A stretch of DNA of 64,000 nucleotides from JBCCXL01 sp039191605 (lineage in GTDB: Bacteria; Acidobacteriota; Thermoanaerobaculia; Multivoradales; JAHZIX01): NCBI GenBank assembly GCA_039191605.1, contig JBCCXL010000004.1, positions 62,001 through 126,000 on the forward strand, given 5' to 3'. Within the stretch, counting starts at the first letter, position 1; every line of letters starts with the position of its first letter. A model generated the notes under the pieces. It was given only the letters and a program-made list of their open reading frames with translations. It searched no databases and had not been told where the DNA came from. Shown one piece after another: positions 41,176 to 49,954 of this stretch. Made by a program: the position numbers and the translations under genes.

Positions 41176-41573
41176 CAATAATCCGAAGAGTTCAGTGGCC
41201 GACGAGCGATGGCTGTCAACGCTGTCTCAGGGCTCAGTAGATCTGGAGAAAACATCTCCGGGCAAAGCTCTGTCAGTCGAAACAGCGTCAGCTGAAACAT
41301 CGCCAAACAAGCAGACACCTGCGCTAGCGCCGCCTCTCGCTCTTCGTCACTCAGAAACCTGCCCGCCTCGAAAAGGGCGATGCGGCGGGATCGTGACCAT
41401 CGGATGACCAGATCCAGCTCCGGGTAACCGACTACAACATGACGCCGAATCATCTGCTCACAGAGCGGTCGCGCCACTTCGGCGACCTCGCAATCCGGCA
41501 AGCTCAAAGCCCAGCGGGCCCTGGGCTTGAACCGGTGCTCCCTGAGTACGCTGCCACCATGAACTCCACTCAT
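41175..41573 (-). CDS. Hypothetical 132-aa protein coupled to the TPR gene
   Basis: The ATG at 41573 has GAGGAGA six to seven bases upstream; the frame is open further but lacks a site. The product starts MSGVHGGSVLREHRF, then WALSLPDCEVAEVARPLCEQMIRRH, a beta-like segment VVVGYPELDLVIRWSRSRRIALFEAG and a helical end EREAALAQVSACLAMFQLTLFRLTEL. No family is recognised and there is no signal peptide. It is the first gene of the unit and is coupled to the TPR gene, so the two products probably act together. Confidence 0.6.
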   Translation of the reverse strand: MSGVHGGSVLREHRFKPRARWALSLPDCEVAEVARPLCEQMIRRHVVVGYPELDLVIRWSRSRRIALFEAGRFLSDEEREAALAQVSACLAMFQLTLFRLTELCPEMFSPDLLSPETALTAIARRPLNSSDY

Positions 41574-41890
41574 GCTGAATCTCCTCTTCTCCAGGTTCCA
41601 GCCCCCATCGAGAAGACTCCGACCGCGTCGATAGTTATACCGAGCCGCCTCGGTCGGTCCCCGACTTGTGCCATACCTTGTCGGAAGAGTCCTGAAAATG
41701 AGGGCTTGAGAGAAATCAATTCTCAATGGAGAGAAGTTCTCTTGTCGCTAGTGCATGCGGGTACCTCGCCCAGGGGTCGGATCCACCCCCCTCGAAGATT
41801 CGCCCAGGTAACACGATCGAGGGTGCTGAAGCCTTTCGACACGGGAAGCGCTCTCAAGCTCTGTACCTAAGCTCTCAAATCGATCGGTTC
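41574..41890. promoter_or_regulatory. Upstream region of the TPR/peptide locus
   Basis: The 317 bases lie between the 132-aa gene start and the end of the small membrane protein gene. A TATAACTAT-like stretch on the minus strand near 41630 could be a -10. An inverted pair TTGAGAGAAAT/ATTCTCAA lies near 41703-41725. No gene recognised. Confidence 0.35.
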
Positions 41891-42169
41891 TTAGCGATTC
41901 GCCAAGAGCCATGTGATCCCCAAGGCCCCCAACGCCCCGATAATCCCTCCGGCAATAAGCATTTCGAAGCTCTCCACAGCGGTCTTGTATAGAAGAGCCT
42001 CGACTAATCGATTGTACTCTTCGGAGAGGAATTCGCCGCGACTGATCACGTGGCGAAAGGGCAACTTTCCATAGAGAGGCACCGATGGTCGGAAAAGATA
42101 ACCAAACAGCGCTCCGACGACCGCTCCTACGCAACCCAGCGGCCAATACCTCTCAAGAAACTCCTCCAT
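41891..42169 (-). CDS. Small two-helix membrane protein
   Basis: The product is 92 residues with GGGAGAG about seven bases before the ATG. A hydrophobic helix WPLGCVGAVVGALFGYLF (about 9-26) and a second IAGGIIGALGALGITWLLA (about 72-90) flank a soluble loop. Both helices are Gly-rich (GxxxG-type), favouring packing or oligomerisation. No family is recognised. It is on the same strand as the TPR locus but separated by over 300 bases, so co-transcription is not evident. Confidence 0.6.
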   Translation of the reverse strand: MEEFLERYWPLGCVGAVVGALFGYLFRPSVPLYGKLPFRHVISRGEFLSEEYNRLVEALLYKTAVESFEMLIAGGIIGALGALGITWLLANR

Positions 42170-42436
42170 CCCGAACTCTCCCTTAAATTATGGCGCGGCA
42201 AATTACACCCTCGGGAAAAAACGCGTAGAGGTCAGAGATTAGGGATCGGCAAAAACTCCTGGCATCGCTCGAACCTCTCGACATGCTGCGGCATTTCCCC
42301 TCTCCTCCTACCGTCTCCAGATCTAAACCTCTGACTAAAAGCCGCTTACCCGGAATGCCGCAGCGTTCCTTGACCCTCAATCCTCGCTCGCCGAAAATAC
42401 TGATCGAGCGTTCGGTTTTTAATTTGGAGAACGACT

Positions 42437-43138
42437 ATGAGCCCGCGGCGAAAGCAGGAGCGATCGAAGGCCTCGATGGACAAGGTCCTGGAGACGGCGC
42501 TGGAGCTGTTTTCTAGCCAGGGATTCGGGGCTACCTCGATGCGGCAGATCGCCGACGGGGCGGGGATGTCGATGGGCAACCTCTACCACCACTTCCCCAA
42601 CAAGGAATCACTCTTCGAGCGCCTGCTGGACGACTATTGGGCTCGCCTCAACGACCCGGATCATCCGCTGCAGCAAATCTTCTCCCGCGCTGAGTTTCCC
42701 GAGGATCTCGAGCGCATGGCCGCGGTGATCGAGCAGGCGGTGGACGAGAACAAGGCCTACATCCTGCTGATTTACGTCGACGTCGTGGAGTTTCGCGGCG
42801 AGCACATCCGCGCCTTTTACGAGGGCATGGCGGAGCGCTTCCAGCAGGTCTACGGCGAGAAGCTGGAAGTCCGCAAAGCGGCCGGGGAGCTGGGGGATGT
42901 GGACCCGCTGGTGGGCGTGATCCTCGCCACTCGATGGCTTTTCTACTTCTTCACGGTCGAAAAATGCTTCGGCGCCCCGATGCACTTCGGCCTCGAGCCG
43001 GCGAAGGCCACGGAAGCCTTCATTCGGCTGCTTCGTCTCGGTCTTTTGCCCCGGTCCGGCGATCCACTGGCCGGGAGTGTCCCATCCTCGAGCGCGGCGG
43101 CCTCCGAGCCGCCGGAGGTTTCCGACGAGGGCACCTAG
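42437..43138 (+). CDS. TetR-family regulator of the acyl/ester cluster
   Basis: The product is 233 residues. The N-terminal TetR domain shows LETALELFSSQGFGATSMRQIADGAGMSMGNLYHHFPNKESLF, with the recognition helix around SMGNLYHHF. The C-terminal ligand domain is helical (FLDDYWARLND onward) and ends in a Ser/Pro-rich tail. Upstream, GAGCGTTCGG near 42410 resembles half of an inverted repeat. It is followed after 52 bases by a TonB receptor gene on the same strand and is the only regulator of the following nine-gene cluster, so it probably senses an acyl-type ligand of the pathway. Confidence 0.9.
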   Translation: MSPRRKQERSKASMDKVLETALELFSSQGFGATSMRQIADGAGMSMGNLYHHFPNKESLFERLLDDYWARLNDPDHPLQQIFSRAEFPEDLERMAAVIEQAVDENKAYILLIYVDVVEFRGEHIRAFYEGMAERFQQVYGEKLEVRKAAGELGDVDPLVGVILATRWLFYFFTVEKCFGAPMHFGLEPAKATEAFIRLLRLGLLPRSGDPLAGSVPSSSAAASEPPEVSDEGT

Positions 43139-43190
43139 CCCGCGCCGCGCTCGTCCGCCGCATCCAAGAGCATTCAGGAGCATCCGCACC

Positions 43191-45566
43191 ATGCACACCT
43201 CGCTACACCCTCCTTCAATAGGTCTTCCCTGCCCCCGACCGGGCCTCCTCCGAGGCCTTCTTCCCGTCTTTCTGCTGCTCCTGGGGCTTTTCGCGTTCGC
43301 CCCAGCGCTGAGCGCCTCTCCGGCACCGACCCCAGCGCCCAATCCAGAGGCTGAAGCTCAAGACGCTGAGGCTCAAGACGCTGAGAACCAGGGCAATGAC
43401 CAGGAGGACGACGCCTCCGCCACCAGCGGAGAGACCATCGAAGACGCCATCGTGGTGACCGCCCGAAAGCGCGAAGAGAACATCCAGGACGTACCGGTGG
43501 CGATCACCGTGGTCACCGGCGAAGAGCTGGAAGACAGCGGCGCCGTGGATCTAGCGGACCTGCAGACCGAGGTGCCGAATCTCTCCATCTACTCCGGCCG
43601 CAACCAGAGCACCACCCTGACCGCCTTCCTCCGCGGCATCGGTCAGGCAGATCCGCTGTGGGGCGTGGATCCCGGCGTCGGCCTCTACCTCGACGACGTC
43701 TACATCGCCCGTCCCCAGGGCGCGCTGCTGGACGTCTTCGACGTCGGCCGAATCGAGGTCCTGCGCGGCCCCCAGGGCACCCTCTACGGCAAGAACACCA
43801 TCGGCGGCGCGATCAAATACGTCAGCCGCCCGTTGACCGACGACTTCCAGGGCGCCGTCTCCTTCACCGGCGGCGAGTTCGGCACCTCCGACTTCAAGGC
43901 CTGGGCCAGCGGTGCCCTAGTGCCCGGCAAGGTGCGGGCGAAGGCCGCGGTGGCCTCGCTGCAGCGGGACGGCTACGGCGAGAACCTCTTCACCGGTCGC
44001 GACGTTTCCGACAAGGACACCACCGCCTTCCGTCTGGCTCTGGACTTCCTGCTCTCGGATGACGTCACCCTCAAATTCGCCCTCGACCGCACCGAGGACG
44101 ACGCCGAGCCCAAGGGCCTGACCCGCCTCGCCGGAAACCCGTTCTGTCCCCTCTTCTTAGGCGCCGGTTGCCCGCCGAATCCTCAGCTCTTCGACACCAA
44201 CAGCGGCCTGGCTCCCCTGAACAGCACCGAATCCGAGGGCTATTCGATGAACCTCGAGTGGGCGGTGAACGAGAACTGGCTGTTCAAGTCCATTACCGCG
44301 TACCGCGAGTCGGAGACCGAGAACAACATCGACTTCGACACCACCCCGGCGCCGATCACCGACGTCACCGCCACCTACGAAGACGAGCAGACCTCTCAGG
44401 AGTTCCAGTTCCTCTACCAGGGGGACGGCCCGCTCCAGGGCGTCCTGGGCCTCTACTACTTCGACGGCGAGGCCGGCGGCGTGGTGAAGAACAACTTCTT
44501 CGGCTCCGTCTTCGGCATCACCCAGGGCACCACCTTCACCGAGTCGCTGGCGATCTTCGGCGACGGCTCCTACGAGCTCAACGAGAAGACGACCCTGAAC
44601 TTCGGCCTGCGCCTCACCGAGGAAGACAAGCGCGGCGTCGCCTTCAACGTCGGCACCGATTCCACCTTCGAGAACATCACCGCGGTGACCGCCGACTACG
44701 ACCAGGAGGAGACCTTCTCCTCGGTCTCCCCCAAGCTCGGCCTGGACTACCAATTCAGCGACGACGTGATGGGCTACGTCACCCTCTCCCGGGGCTTCAA
44801 GAGCGGCGGCTTCAACGTCCGCGCCCAGGCGGTGGCCTTCCCCCAATCCGCCGAGCCCTTCGACGACGAGGTGCTGACGGTGGCCGAGGTGGGCGTCAAA
44901 TCGGTGTCCTCGGACCGCAGCCTGGTGCTCAACGCCGCGGTCTTCTACGGCGACTACGAGGACATTCAGGTGAGCACCTTCACCGACTTCGATTCTGACG
45001 GCGACGGCGTCAACGATTCCTTCTTCGGCAACTTCCTCAACGCCGGTAACGCCACGCTGCAGGGTTTCGAGGTGGAATTCGACTGGACCTCCCCCACCAT
45101 CAGCTGGCTGGGTCTCTCCGGCAACCTGAGCTACCTCGACGCCGATCCGGATGAAATCCTCGACGCCAACGGCGACGGCTTCGTCGATACCCAGGTGATC
45201 ACCAACGCCCCGGAGCTCACCGGCGCGCTGAACCTGAACTTCGACTTCCCCGCCTTCGACGGCCTGATCACCGGCAGCGTCGGCTACGCCTACCGTGACG
45301 AGTCGGTGCTGACCAACGAGGGTGGCCCGGATCCCGGGAACCCCGGTCAGCCCCTGAGCCCCATCATTCAGCCCTCCTTCGACCTGATCAACGCCTGGAT
45401 CTCCTGGCTCTCCAGCGACGGGGTGTGGCAGCTCACCGTCAACGGGCGCAACCTGACGGACGAGGAATACCTCACCAACGGCTACAACATCCCGGTGCTG
45501 GGCATTCTGGTGGGCTCCTACGGCGCGCCGCGCACCGTCACCGCCACCCTGGGCTATCGCTTCTAA
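43191..45566 (+). CDS. TonB-dependent receptor of the acyl/ester cluster
   Basis: The frame is open from 43077, but the ATG at 43191 has CAGGAG about 11 bases upstream and gives 791 residues with a signal peptide ending near LSASPAP. An acidic, Gln-rich linker leads to a plug with TIEDAIVVTARKREENIQDVPVAITVVTGEEL, IYSGRNQST, GPQGTLYGKNTIGGAIKYVSRP. The barrel ends VTATLGYRF, with terminal Phe. This plug type (VVTARKREE, GxGxADP) is common in receptors for large carbon sources in proteobacteria and acidobacteria. It lies between the TetR gene and the enzymes and probably imports the cluster's substrate across the outer membrane. Confidence 0.9.
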   Translation: MHTSLHPPSIGLPCPRPGLLRGLLPVFLLLLGLFAFAPALSASPAPTPAPNPEAEAQDAEAQDAENQGNDQEDDASATSGETIEDAIVVTARKREENIQDVPVAITVVTGEELEDSGAVDLADLQTEVPNLSIYSGRNQSTTLTAFLRGIGQADPLWGVDPGVGLYLDDVYIARPQGALLDVFDVGRIEVLRGPQGTLYGKNTIGGAIKYVSRPLTDDFQGAVSFTGGEFGTSDFKAWASGALVPGKVRAKAAVASLQRDGYGENLFTGRDVSDKDTTAFRLALDFLLSDDVTLKFALDRTEDDAEPKGLTRLAGNPFCPLFLGAGCPPNPQLFDTNSGLAPLNSTESEGYSMNLEWAVNENWLFKSITAYRESETENNIDFDTTPAPITDVTATYEDEQTSQEFQFLYQGDGPLQGVLGLYYFDGEAGGVVKNNFFGSVFGITQGTTFTESLAIFGDGSYELNEKTTLNFGLRLTEEDKRGVAFNVGTDSTFENITAVTADYDQEETFSSVSPKLGLDYQFSDDVMGYVTLSRGFKSGGFNVRAQAVAFPQSAEPFDDEVLTVAEVGVKSVSSDRSLVLNAAVFYGDYEDIQVSTFTDFDSDGDGVNDSFFGNFLNAGNATLQGFEVEFDWTSPTISWLGLSGNLSYLDADPDEILDANGDGFVDTQVITNAPELTGALNLNFDFPAFDGLITGSVGYAYRDESVLTNEGGPDPGNPGQPLSPIIQPSFDLINAWISWLSSDGVWQLTVNGRNLTDEEYLTNGYNIPVLGILVGSYGAPRTVTATLGYRF

Positions 45567-45709
45567 GTTCCTCTGAATCAAGGAGCTGGATTGAGGAGGG
45601 CATCACCTTCCTCACAGCGAGATCTCCGAGGTTCCAGCGTTGAAGCCCGATACCTCCGGAGCCCCATGGTGAAGCCCTCGGCTGGGAGGCTAATCCCTGG
45701 GGCTCTTTT

Positions 45710-45750
45710 GCCCGGGAACCCGACCCCTACCGGGTTCCCGGGCTTCTTTC
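45710..45750 (+). terminator. Rho-independent terminator after the second TonB receptor
   Basis: GCCCGGGAACCCG pairs perfectly with CGGGTTCCCGGGC (45710-45722 with 45731-45743), followed by TTCTTTC, 144 bases after the stop. It separates the TetR/receptor transcript from the enzyme genes, which therefore need a promoter between about 45750 and 45930. Confidence 0.85.
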
Positions 45751-45933
45751 CGCATCTCCTCGGCATCGGCGAGAGAGAAACGAGTGTGGGACGGGGTAGT
45801 CTGCGTCCTCTAAATGTCCTCTAGATGTCCTCTAGGCGCTCCTTAGGTCCCCCGTCTCGCCGTCAGCCCTTCGGCCTCGACCGCTGGACCCCTCCAACGC
45901 TCTCTCGAGATTTCTAACGGAAGCATCACTGCC

Positions 45934-46719
45934 ATGATCGAAACAGGTCTTCGAAACAAAGTCGTCATCGTCACCGGAGCCGGCGCCGGCATTGGCCGCG
46001 CCACCGCCGAACGCTTCGCCGAGGAGGGCGCCCGGGTGGCGGTCTGGGACCTCGCCACCGAGGGCCGAGAGGAACAGCGCCACGCCCTGCTGGACGCTGG
46101 CGCCAGCGACGCCCGGGTGGAGGCCGTCGACGTCACCGATAGCGCCGCCATCGACGCCGCCGTCGCTTCCCTGGTGGAAGCCTGGGGCGGAGTCGACGTG
46201 CTGATCAACAACGCCGGTATCGTGCGCGACGCCCAGCTGGTGAAGGTGCGGGATGGCGAGGTGGTCTCCACCATGGACGACGCCACCTTCGACTCGGTGA
46301 TCGCCGTCAACCTCAAGGGAGTCTTCGCCTGCACCCGGGCGGTGGTGCCCCACATGATCGAAGGCGGCGGCGGGGTGATCCTCACGGCTTCGTCGGTGGT
46401 AGGCCTCTACGGCAACTTCGGCCAAACCAACTACGCCGCCACCAAGGCCGGGGTGATCAACATGACCCGCACCTGGGCCCGGGAACTCGGTCGCTACGGC
46501 ATTCGCGCCAACGCCCTCGCCCCGGGCTTCGTCGGCACCGAGATCCTGCAGGCGATGCCCGAGAAGGTGTTGAACTCCATCGTCGGACGCACTCCCCTGG
46601 GCCGCATGGGCTCCCCGCAGGAGATCGCCAACGCCTACCTCTTCCTGGCCTCCGATGCCGCCGCCTTCATCAGCGGCACGGTGCTCTCGGTAGACGGCGG
46701 CCTGGTGATCGGCACCTGA
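45934..46719 (+). CDS. FabG-like SDR, 3-oxoacyl reductase type
   Basis: The product is 261 residues. VVIVTGAGAGIGRATAERFAEEG is the TGxxxGIG loop; VDVLINNAGIVRDAQLV carries NNAG. The catalytic Ser is in ILTASSVVGLYGNFGQTNYAATKAG (Ser, then Tyr and Lys in YAATK), with NMTRTWARELGRYGIRANALAPGFVGTEI after it. LSVDGGLVIGT at the end is typical of FabG-type reductases. The predicted reaction is NAD(P)H-dependent reduction or oxidation at the beta-carbon of an acyl thioester. Compared with FabG an insertion (VVSTMDDATF) precedes the active site. It is the first enzyme gene after the TonB receptor terminator. Confidence 0.88.
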   Translation: MIETGLRNKVVIVTGAGAGIGRATAERFAEEGARVAVWDLATEGREEQRHALLDAGASDARVEAVDVTDSAAIDAAVASLVEAWGGVDVLINNAGIVRDAQLVKVRDGEVVSTMDDATFDSVIAVNLKGVFACTRAVVPHMIEGGGGVILTASSVVGLYGNFGQTNYAATKAGVINMTRTWARELGRYGIRANALAPGFVGTEILQAMPEKVLNSIVGRTPLGRMGSPQEIANAYLFLASDAAAFISGTVLSVDGGLVIGT

Positions 46720-46735
46720 TTCGGGCCCGAAATCA

Positions 46736-47758
46736 ATGACTCGTTACGCCAGCATCGTCGCCACCGGCAGCTACCTGCCAAAGATCGAAATGCCCAACGA
46801 CGTGCTGCGGGAACGCTTCGCCGATCTCGACGGCTTCGTCGACAAGATGGAGGCCAAGACCGGGATCCAGACCCGCTGGTACGCGCCGGAGGATTGGGCC
46901 TCGTCGGACCTCGCCCTGCCGGCGGCGCAGCAGGCCCTGGAGCGCGCCGGGCGGCGACCGGAGGACATCGATCTGCTGATCGTCGGCACCGACTCTCCGG
47001 ACTACATCACCCCCGCCACCTCCACGGTGCTGCAGCACAAGCTGGGGGCGAAGAACGCCGGCACCTTCGACGTCGGCTGCGCCTGCGCCTCCTTCCCCAC
47101 CGGCCTCGCCGCCGCCAGCGGCTGGATCGCCGCCAATCCGGCGGTGAAGACCGTCCTGGTGGTGGGCGTGTACCTGATGCATCGCCTCGCTGCGGAGGAT
47201 GATCCGATGATCTTCTTCTACGGCGACGGCGCCGGGGCAGCAGTGCTGGAGCCGGCTTCCGAACCCGGCTTTATCAACGCCACCTCGGTGGCGGACGGCG
47301 CCTACGCCGAACACTGGGGGCTCTACGCCGGCGCGACGGCGGAGCCGGCGAGCGTCGAGGCGATAGAGGCCGGGCGCACCCAGGTGAAGCTCATCGAACG
47401 CTACCCGCCGGAAGTCAACAACGAGGGCTGGCCTCAGCTGGTGCGCCGCCTCGCCGACGAGGGCGGCTTTGTCCTCCAAGACATCGACCTGCTGATCTTC
47501 AGCCAGGTGCGCAAGACCTCCATCGAGCTGGTGATGGAAACCCTGGAGCTGCCCATCGAGCGCGCCCACATGATCATGGAGCGCAGCGGCTACACCGGCT
47601 CCGCCAGCCTCGGCATGGCCTTCCACGACGCCGTAGAGAAAGAGGTGGTGGGCCCCGGAGATCTGGTGGTCTTCATCGGCTCCGGTGTCGGCTACAACCA
47701 GGCCGGAACCGCCTTCCGCCTCGGCTCCAACCTCGCCTACGGCTCCTCGCCGCGCTAA
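46736..47758 (+). CDS. KAS III-like condensing enzyme with altered catalytic residues
   Basis: The product is 340 residues and starts 16 bases after the SDR stop. The thiolase fold of FabH-type enzymes is visible: TGSYLP, KTGIQTRWYA, LLIVGTDSPDY, FDVGCACASFPTGLAA with the nucleophile Cys117, FYGDGAGAAVLEP and VFIGSGVGYNQAGTAFRL. In FabH a His and an Asn complete the triad in HQAN and GNTS; here the aligned segments read IFSQVRK (Ser256) and SGYTGSAS (Tyr286). So the usual decarboxylative triad is not conserved. It may use another mechanism (acyl transfer or non-decarboxylative Claisen, as in OleA- or CerJ-like enzymes). It is in the SDR-hydrolase-ligase series. Confidence 0.85.
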   Translation: MTRYASIVATGSYLPKIEMPNDVLRERFADLDGFVDKMEAKTGIQTRWYAPEDWASSDLALPAAQQALERAGRRPEDIDLLIVGTDSPDYITPATSTVLQHKLGAKNAGTFDVGCACASFPTGLAAASGWIAANPAVKTVLVVGVYLMHRLAAEDDPMIFFYGDGAGAAVLEPASEPGFINATSVADGAYAEHWGLYAGATAEPASVEAIEAGRTQVKLIERYPPEVNNEGWPQLVRRLADEGGFVLQDIDLLIFSQVRKTSIELVMETLELPIERAHMIMERSGYTGSASLGMAFHDAVEKEVVGPGDLVVFIGSGVGYNQAGTAFRLGSNLAYGSSPR

Positions 47759-47811
47759 ATCTTCCGCACTCAAGCTCCGTCCGCTTCTGAACGCCCCCTT
47801 GGAGACTCATC

Positions 47812-48819
47812 ATGAAGCCTTCCACCGCCTTTCTCCGATCTAAGCAGCTCCTCGGGCTCTCTTCCCTTCTGCTGCTCTCCCTGCCACTCCTCTTCGGCCC
47901 TGGCGCCGCCAACGCCCAAGAGACCAGCGCCCAGGAGCCAGCCGCGGCTCCCGCAATCCCTAGCCCGATGGAGATGCTCGCCATCTTCAGCCGCACTCAG
48001 CTCCAGGCCCAGGGCTTCCAGCGGCAGTCGGCCACGGTGGCGGGGGAAGACCTCGTGTGGTGGGAGAAGGGGGAGGGTCAGCCCTTGGTCTTTCTTCATG
48101 GGGTCAACGACCAGGCGGGCACCTGGGCTGGTGTGATCGGCGGGCTGGTATCGAGCCATCGAGTGCTGCTGCTGGATCTTCCGGGCCATGGCGAGAGCGG
48201 ACCGCAGGAAGGTCCCCTGACCATGGCGACGGTGCTGGAGGGCGTGGAGGCCTGGCTCGCCCAGGAGGCGCCGGGTGGCGAGAGCGAAGGAGGCTCCGCC
48301 CCGGTGCTGGTGGGCAACTCCATGGGCGCCTGGGTCTCCCTGCTGGTCGCCCATCGCCAGCCGCCGTCGGTCTCCCGGGTGGTGGCCATCAACGGCGGTC
48401 CCCTGCCGCCGGAGACCGATGGTCTGGATCTATTGCCGGCGGACCGTGACGAGGCAAAGAAGCTGATGGAGGCGCTGCGGGATCCCGCCAGCGAAGCGAT
48501 TCCCGCCGTGATTCTGGACGACCTGGTGCGCCGCGCGCCTACCAGTCAGGCACAGCGCATGACCGGCGAGGGCAGCGACCTCGCGAGTTATTGGCTGTCC
48601 GCCGAGGCCGTCGCCACCATCACCACCCCGGTGGACCTGCTGTGGGGTATCTCCGACCGCCTGATGGGAACCGACTATCCCCAGCGCCTGCTGGAGGCTT
48701 TGCCCAACGCCCAGCTCACCGCCCTGGAAACGTGTGGGCACGTTCCGCAGGTGGAATGCCCGGCGGCGGCGCTTCAGGGCCTCACAGATGTCCTGACTTC
48801 CGCCGCCCCTTCTCCCTAG
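47812..48819 (+). CDS. Exported alpha/beta hydrolase
   Basis: The product is 335 residues with a GGAG ribosome binding site and a signal peptide ending ANAQETSAQ. The hydrolase domain begins near residue 70: PLVFLHGVNDQAGTWAG (oxyanion region), VLLLDLPGHGESG, VLVGNSMGAWVSLLVA (nucleophile Ser), and near the end LLWGISDRLM and TCGHVPQVECP with the catalytic His. Prediction: a secreted or periplasmic ester or thioester hydrolase. The lid between strands 6 and 7 is of medium size. It follows the KAS-III-like gene by 53 bases in the same operon. Confidence 0.85.
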   Translation: MKPSTAFLRSKQLLGLSSLLLLSLPLLFGPGAANAQETSAQEPAAAPAIPSPMEMLAIFSRTQLQAQGFQRQSATVAGEDLVWWEKGEGQPLVFLHGVNDQAGTWAGVIGGLVSSHRVLLLDLPGHGESGPQEGPLTMATVLEGVEAWLAQEAPGGESEGGSAPVLVGNSMGAWVSLLVAHRQPPSVSRVVAINGGPLPPETDGLDLLPADRDEAKKLMEALRDPASEAIPAVILDDLVRRAPTSQAQRMTGEGSDLASYWLSAEAVATITTPVDLLWGISDRLMGTDYPQRLLEALPNAQLTALETCGHVPQVECPAAALQGLTDVLTSAAPSP

Positions 48820-48886
48820 ATTGGCTCTCCCCTGATTGGCACCTCCGAACTCGCTATCCCATCCACTGAACCTGGAGCCCGAACCC

Positions 48887-49945
48887 ATGAAGCGACCCGC
48901 CTCCGAACCTCTCCCCCGCCCGCTCACCGTGCTCTGTCTTCTCGCCCTCAGCGCCATCGTGGCCCTCGGTGCCCCCTCCGTCGCCGGAGCCCTGGACTAT
49001 AGCGGCGGCGCCAATCAGTTCTCTGGCGGCTTCTCCCCCAGCAACGCACCCTACGGCGGCTTCGGTGGCGGCAGCTGCACCGCCTCCCGCACGCCGGTGA
49101 TCTTCGTCCACGGCAACGGCGATCAGGCCAAGAGCTTCGACACTCCCACCTCCACGGGAGTCCCCTCGGCCTACGACACCTTCCGCGCCGCCGGCTACAA
49201 CGACTGCGAGCTCTTCGGCATCACCTGGCTCTCCTCCGGCGAGCAGGGCCTGCCTCAATTCAATTACCACCGGCCCTCCAAGGCGGATCTGCTCTCGGAC
49301 TTCCTGCTGGACGTCAAGGCCTACACCGGCTCCTCCCAGGTGGACATCGTCTCTCACTCCCTGGGGGTCACCATGTCCCTCTTCGCCCTCGATGATGCCG
49401 GCCTGTGGAGCTCCCTGCGGCGCTTCATCGGCGTCGCCGGCGGCATGCGCGGCCTCGCCACCTGCTATTACGTTGGCAACGCCAACCCGGCGGCCACCAC
49501 CTGCGGCTCCCAAAACGTCTTCAACTCCGACATCTTCGGCCTCTATCCCCACAGCTGGTGGACCTGGAATCCGCGCCTGGGCAACGGCGGCTTCCGCGAC
49601 GACCCAGCGGGCAAGAGCGCACTCTTCTACACCCTGAGCGCCGACATCCACGACGAGGTGCTGTGCGGCACCGCCAGCTCCACCTTCGGCTGCGGCAACA
49701 CCGCCCGCTTCGACAGTCGCTCCAACGTCGAGGCCCAGCTGGACGTCGGCTACGGCACTCCCGCCGCTGGAGTGGACTTCGACTTCAGCGATTGGTCCCT
49801 GTTCAACGTCCTCGGCGGCGACGCCGACGGCGTCGGCCACTACCGCGCCCTCACCCAGACCGGCCAGATCCAGGTCAACATGCTCACCACCAGCTGCACC
49901 GGTACCGGCTGCTGCAGCGGCTATTCCGACCCCTGCGGTCCCTGA
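48887..49945 (+). CDS. Secreted lipase / PhaZ7-like depolymerase
   Basis: The ATG at 48887 has GGAG about ten bases upstream; the open frame begins earlier but lacks it. The product is 352 residues with a signal peptide (cleavage near AGALDYSGG). TPVIFVHGNGDQAKSF is the oxyanion strand, VDIVSHSLGVTMSLFAL the nucleophile elbow, and HYRALTQTGQ near the end may hold the catalytic His; at least six Cys occur. The overall plan resembles PhaZ7-type polyhydroxyalkanoate depolymerases and class 2 lipases. It would release acids or oligomers outside the cell for the TonB receptor. It ends nine bases before the ligase start. Confidence 0.75.
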   Translation: MKRPASEPLPRPLTVLCLLALSAIVALGAPSVAGALDYSGGANQFSGGFSPSNAPYGGFGGGSCTASRTPVIFVHGNGDQAKSFDTPTSTGVPSAYDTFRAAGYNDCELFGITWLSSGEQGLPQFNYHRPSKADLLSDFLLDVKAYTGSSQVDIVSHSLGVTMSLFALDDAGLWSSLRRFIGVAGGMRGLATCYYVGNANPAATTCGSQNVFNSDIFGLYPHSWWTWNPRLGNGGFRDDPAGKSALFYTLSADIHDEVLCGTASSTFGCGNTARFDSRSNVEAQLDVGYGTPAAGVDFDFSDWSLFNVLGGDADGVGHYRALTQTGQIQVNMLTTSCTGTGCCSGYSDPCGP

Positions 49946-49954
49946 GGCGCAGCG

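Noticed and set aside
41750..41790. Another GSGIDP-like tail (RGVDPTPGRGTRMH on the minus strand)
   Set aside because: Only VDPxxG resembles the family; no leader, hydrophobic segment, ribosome binding site or post-stop hairpin, so it is probably chance.
44157..45581. 474-codon antisense frame over the second TonB receptor
   Set aside because: Same reason: shadow of a high-GC gene, with Val/Glu/Gly-rich low-complexity translation.
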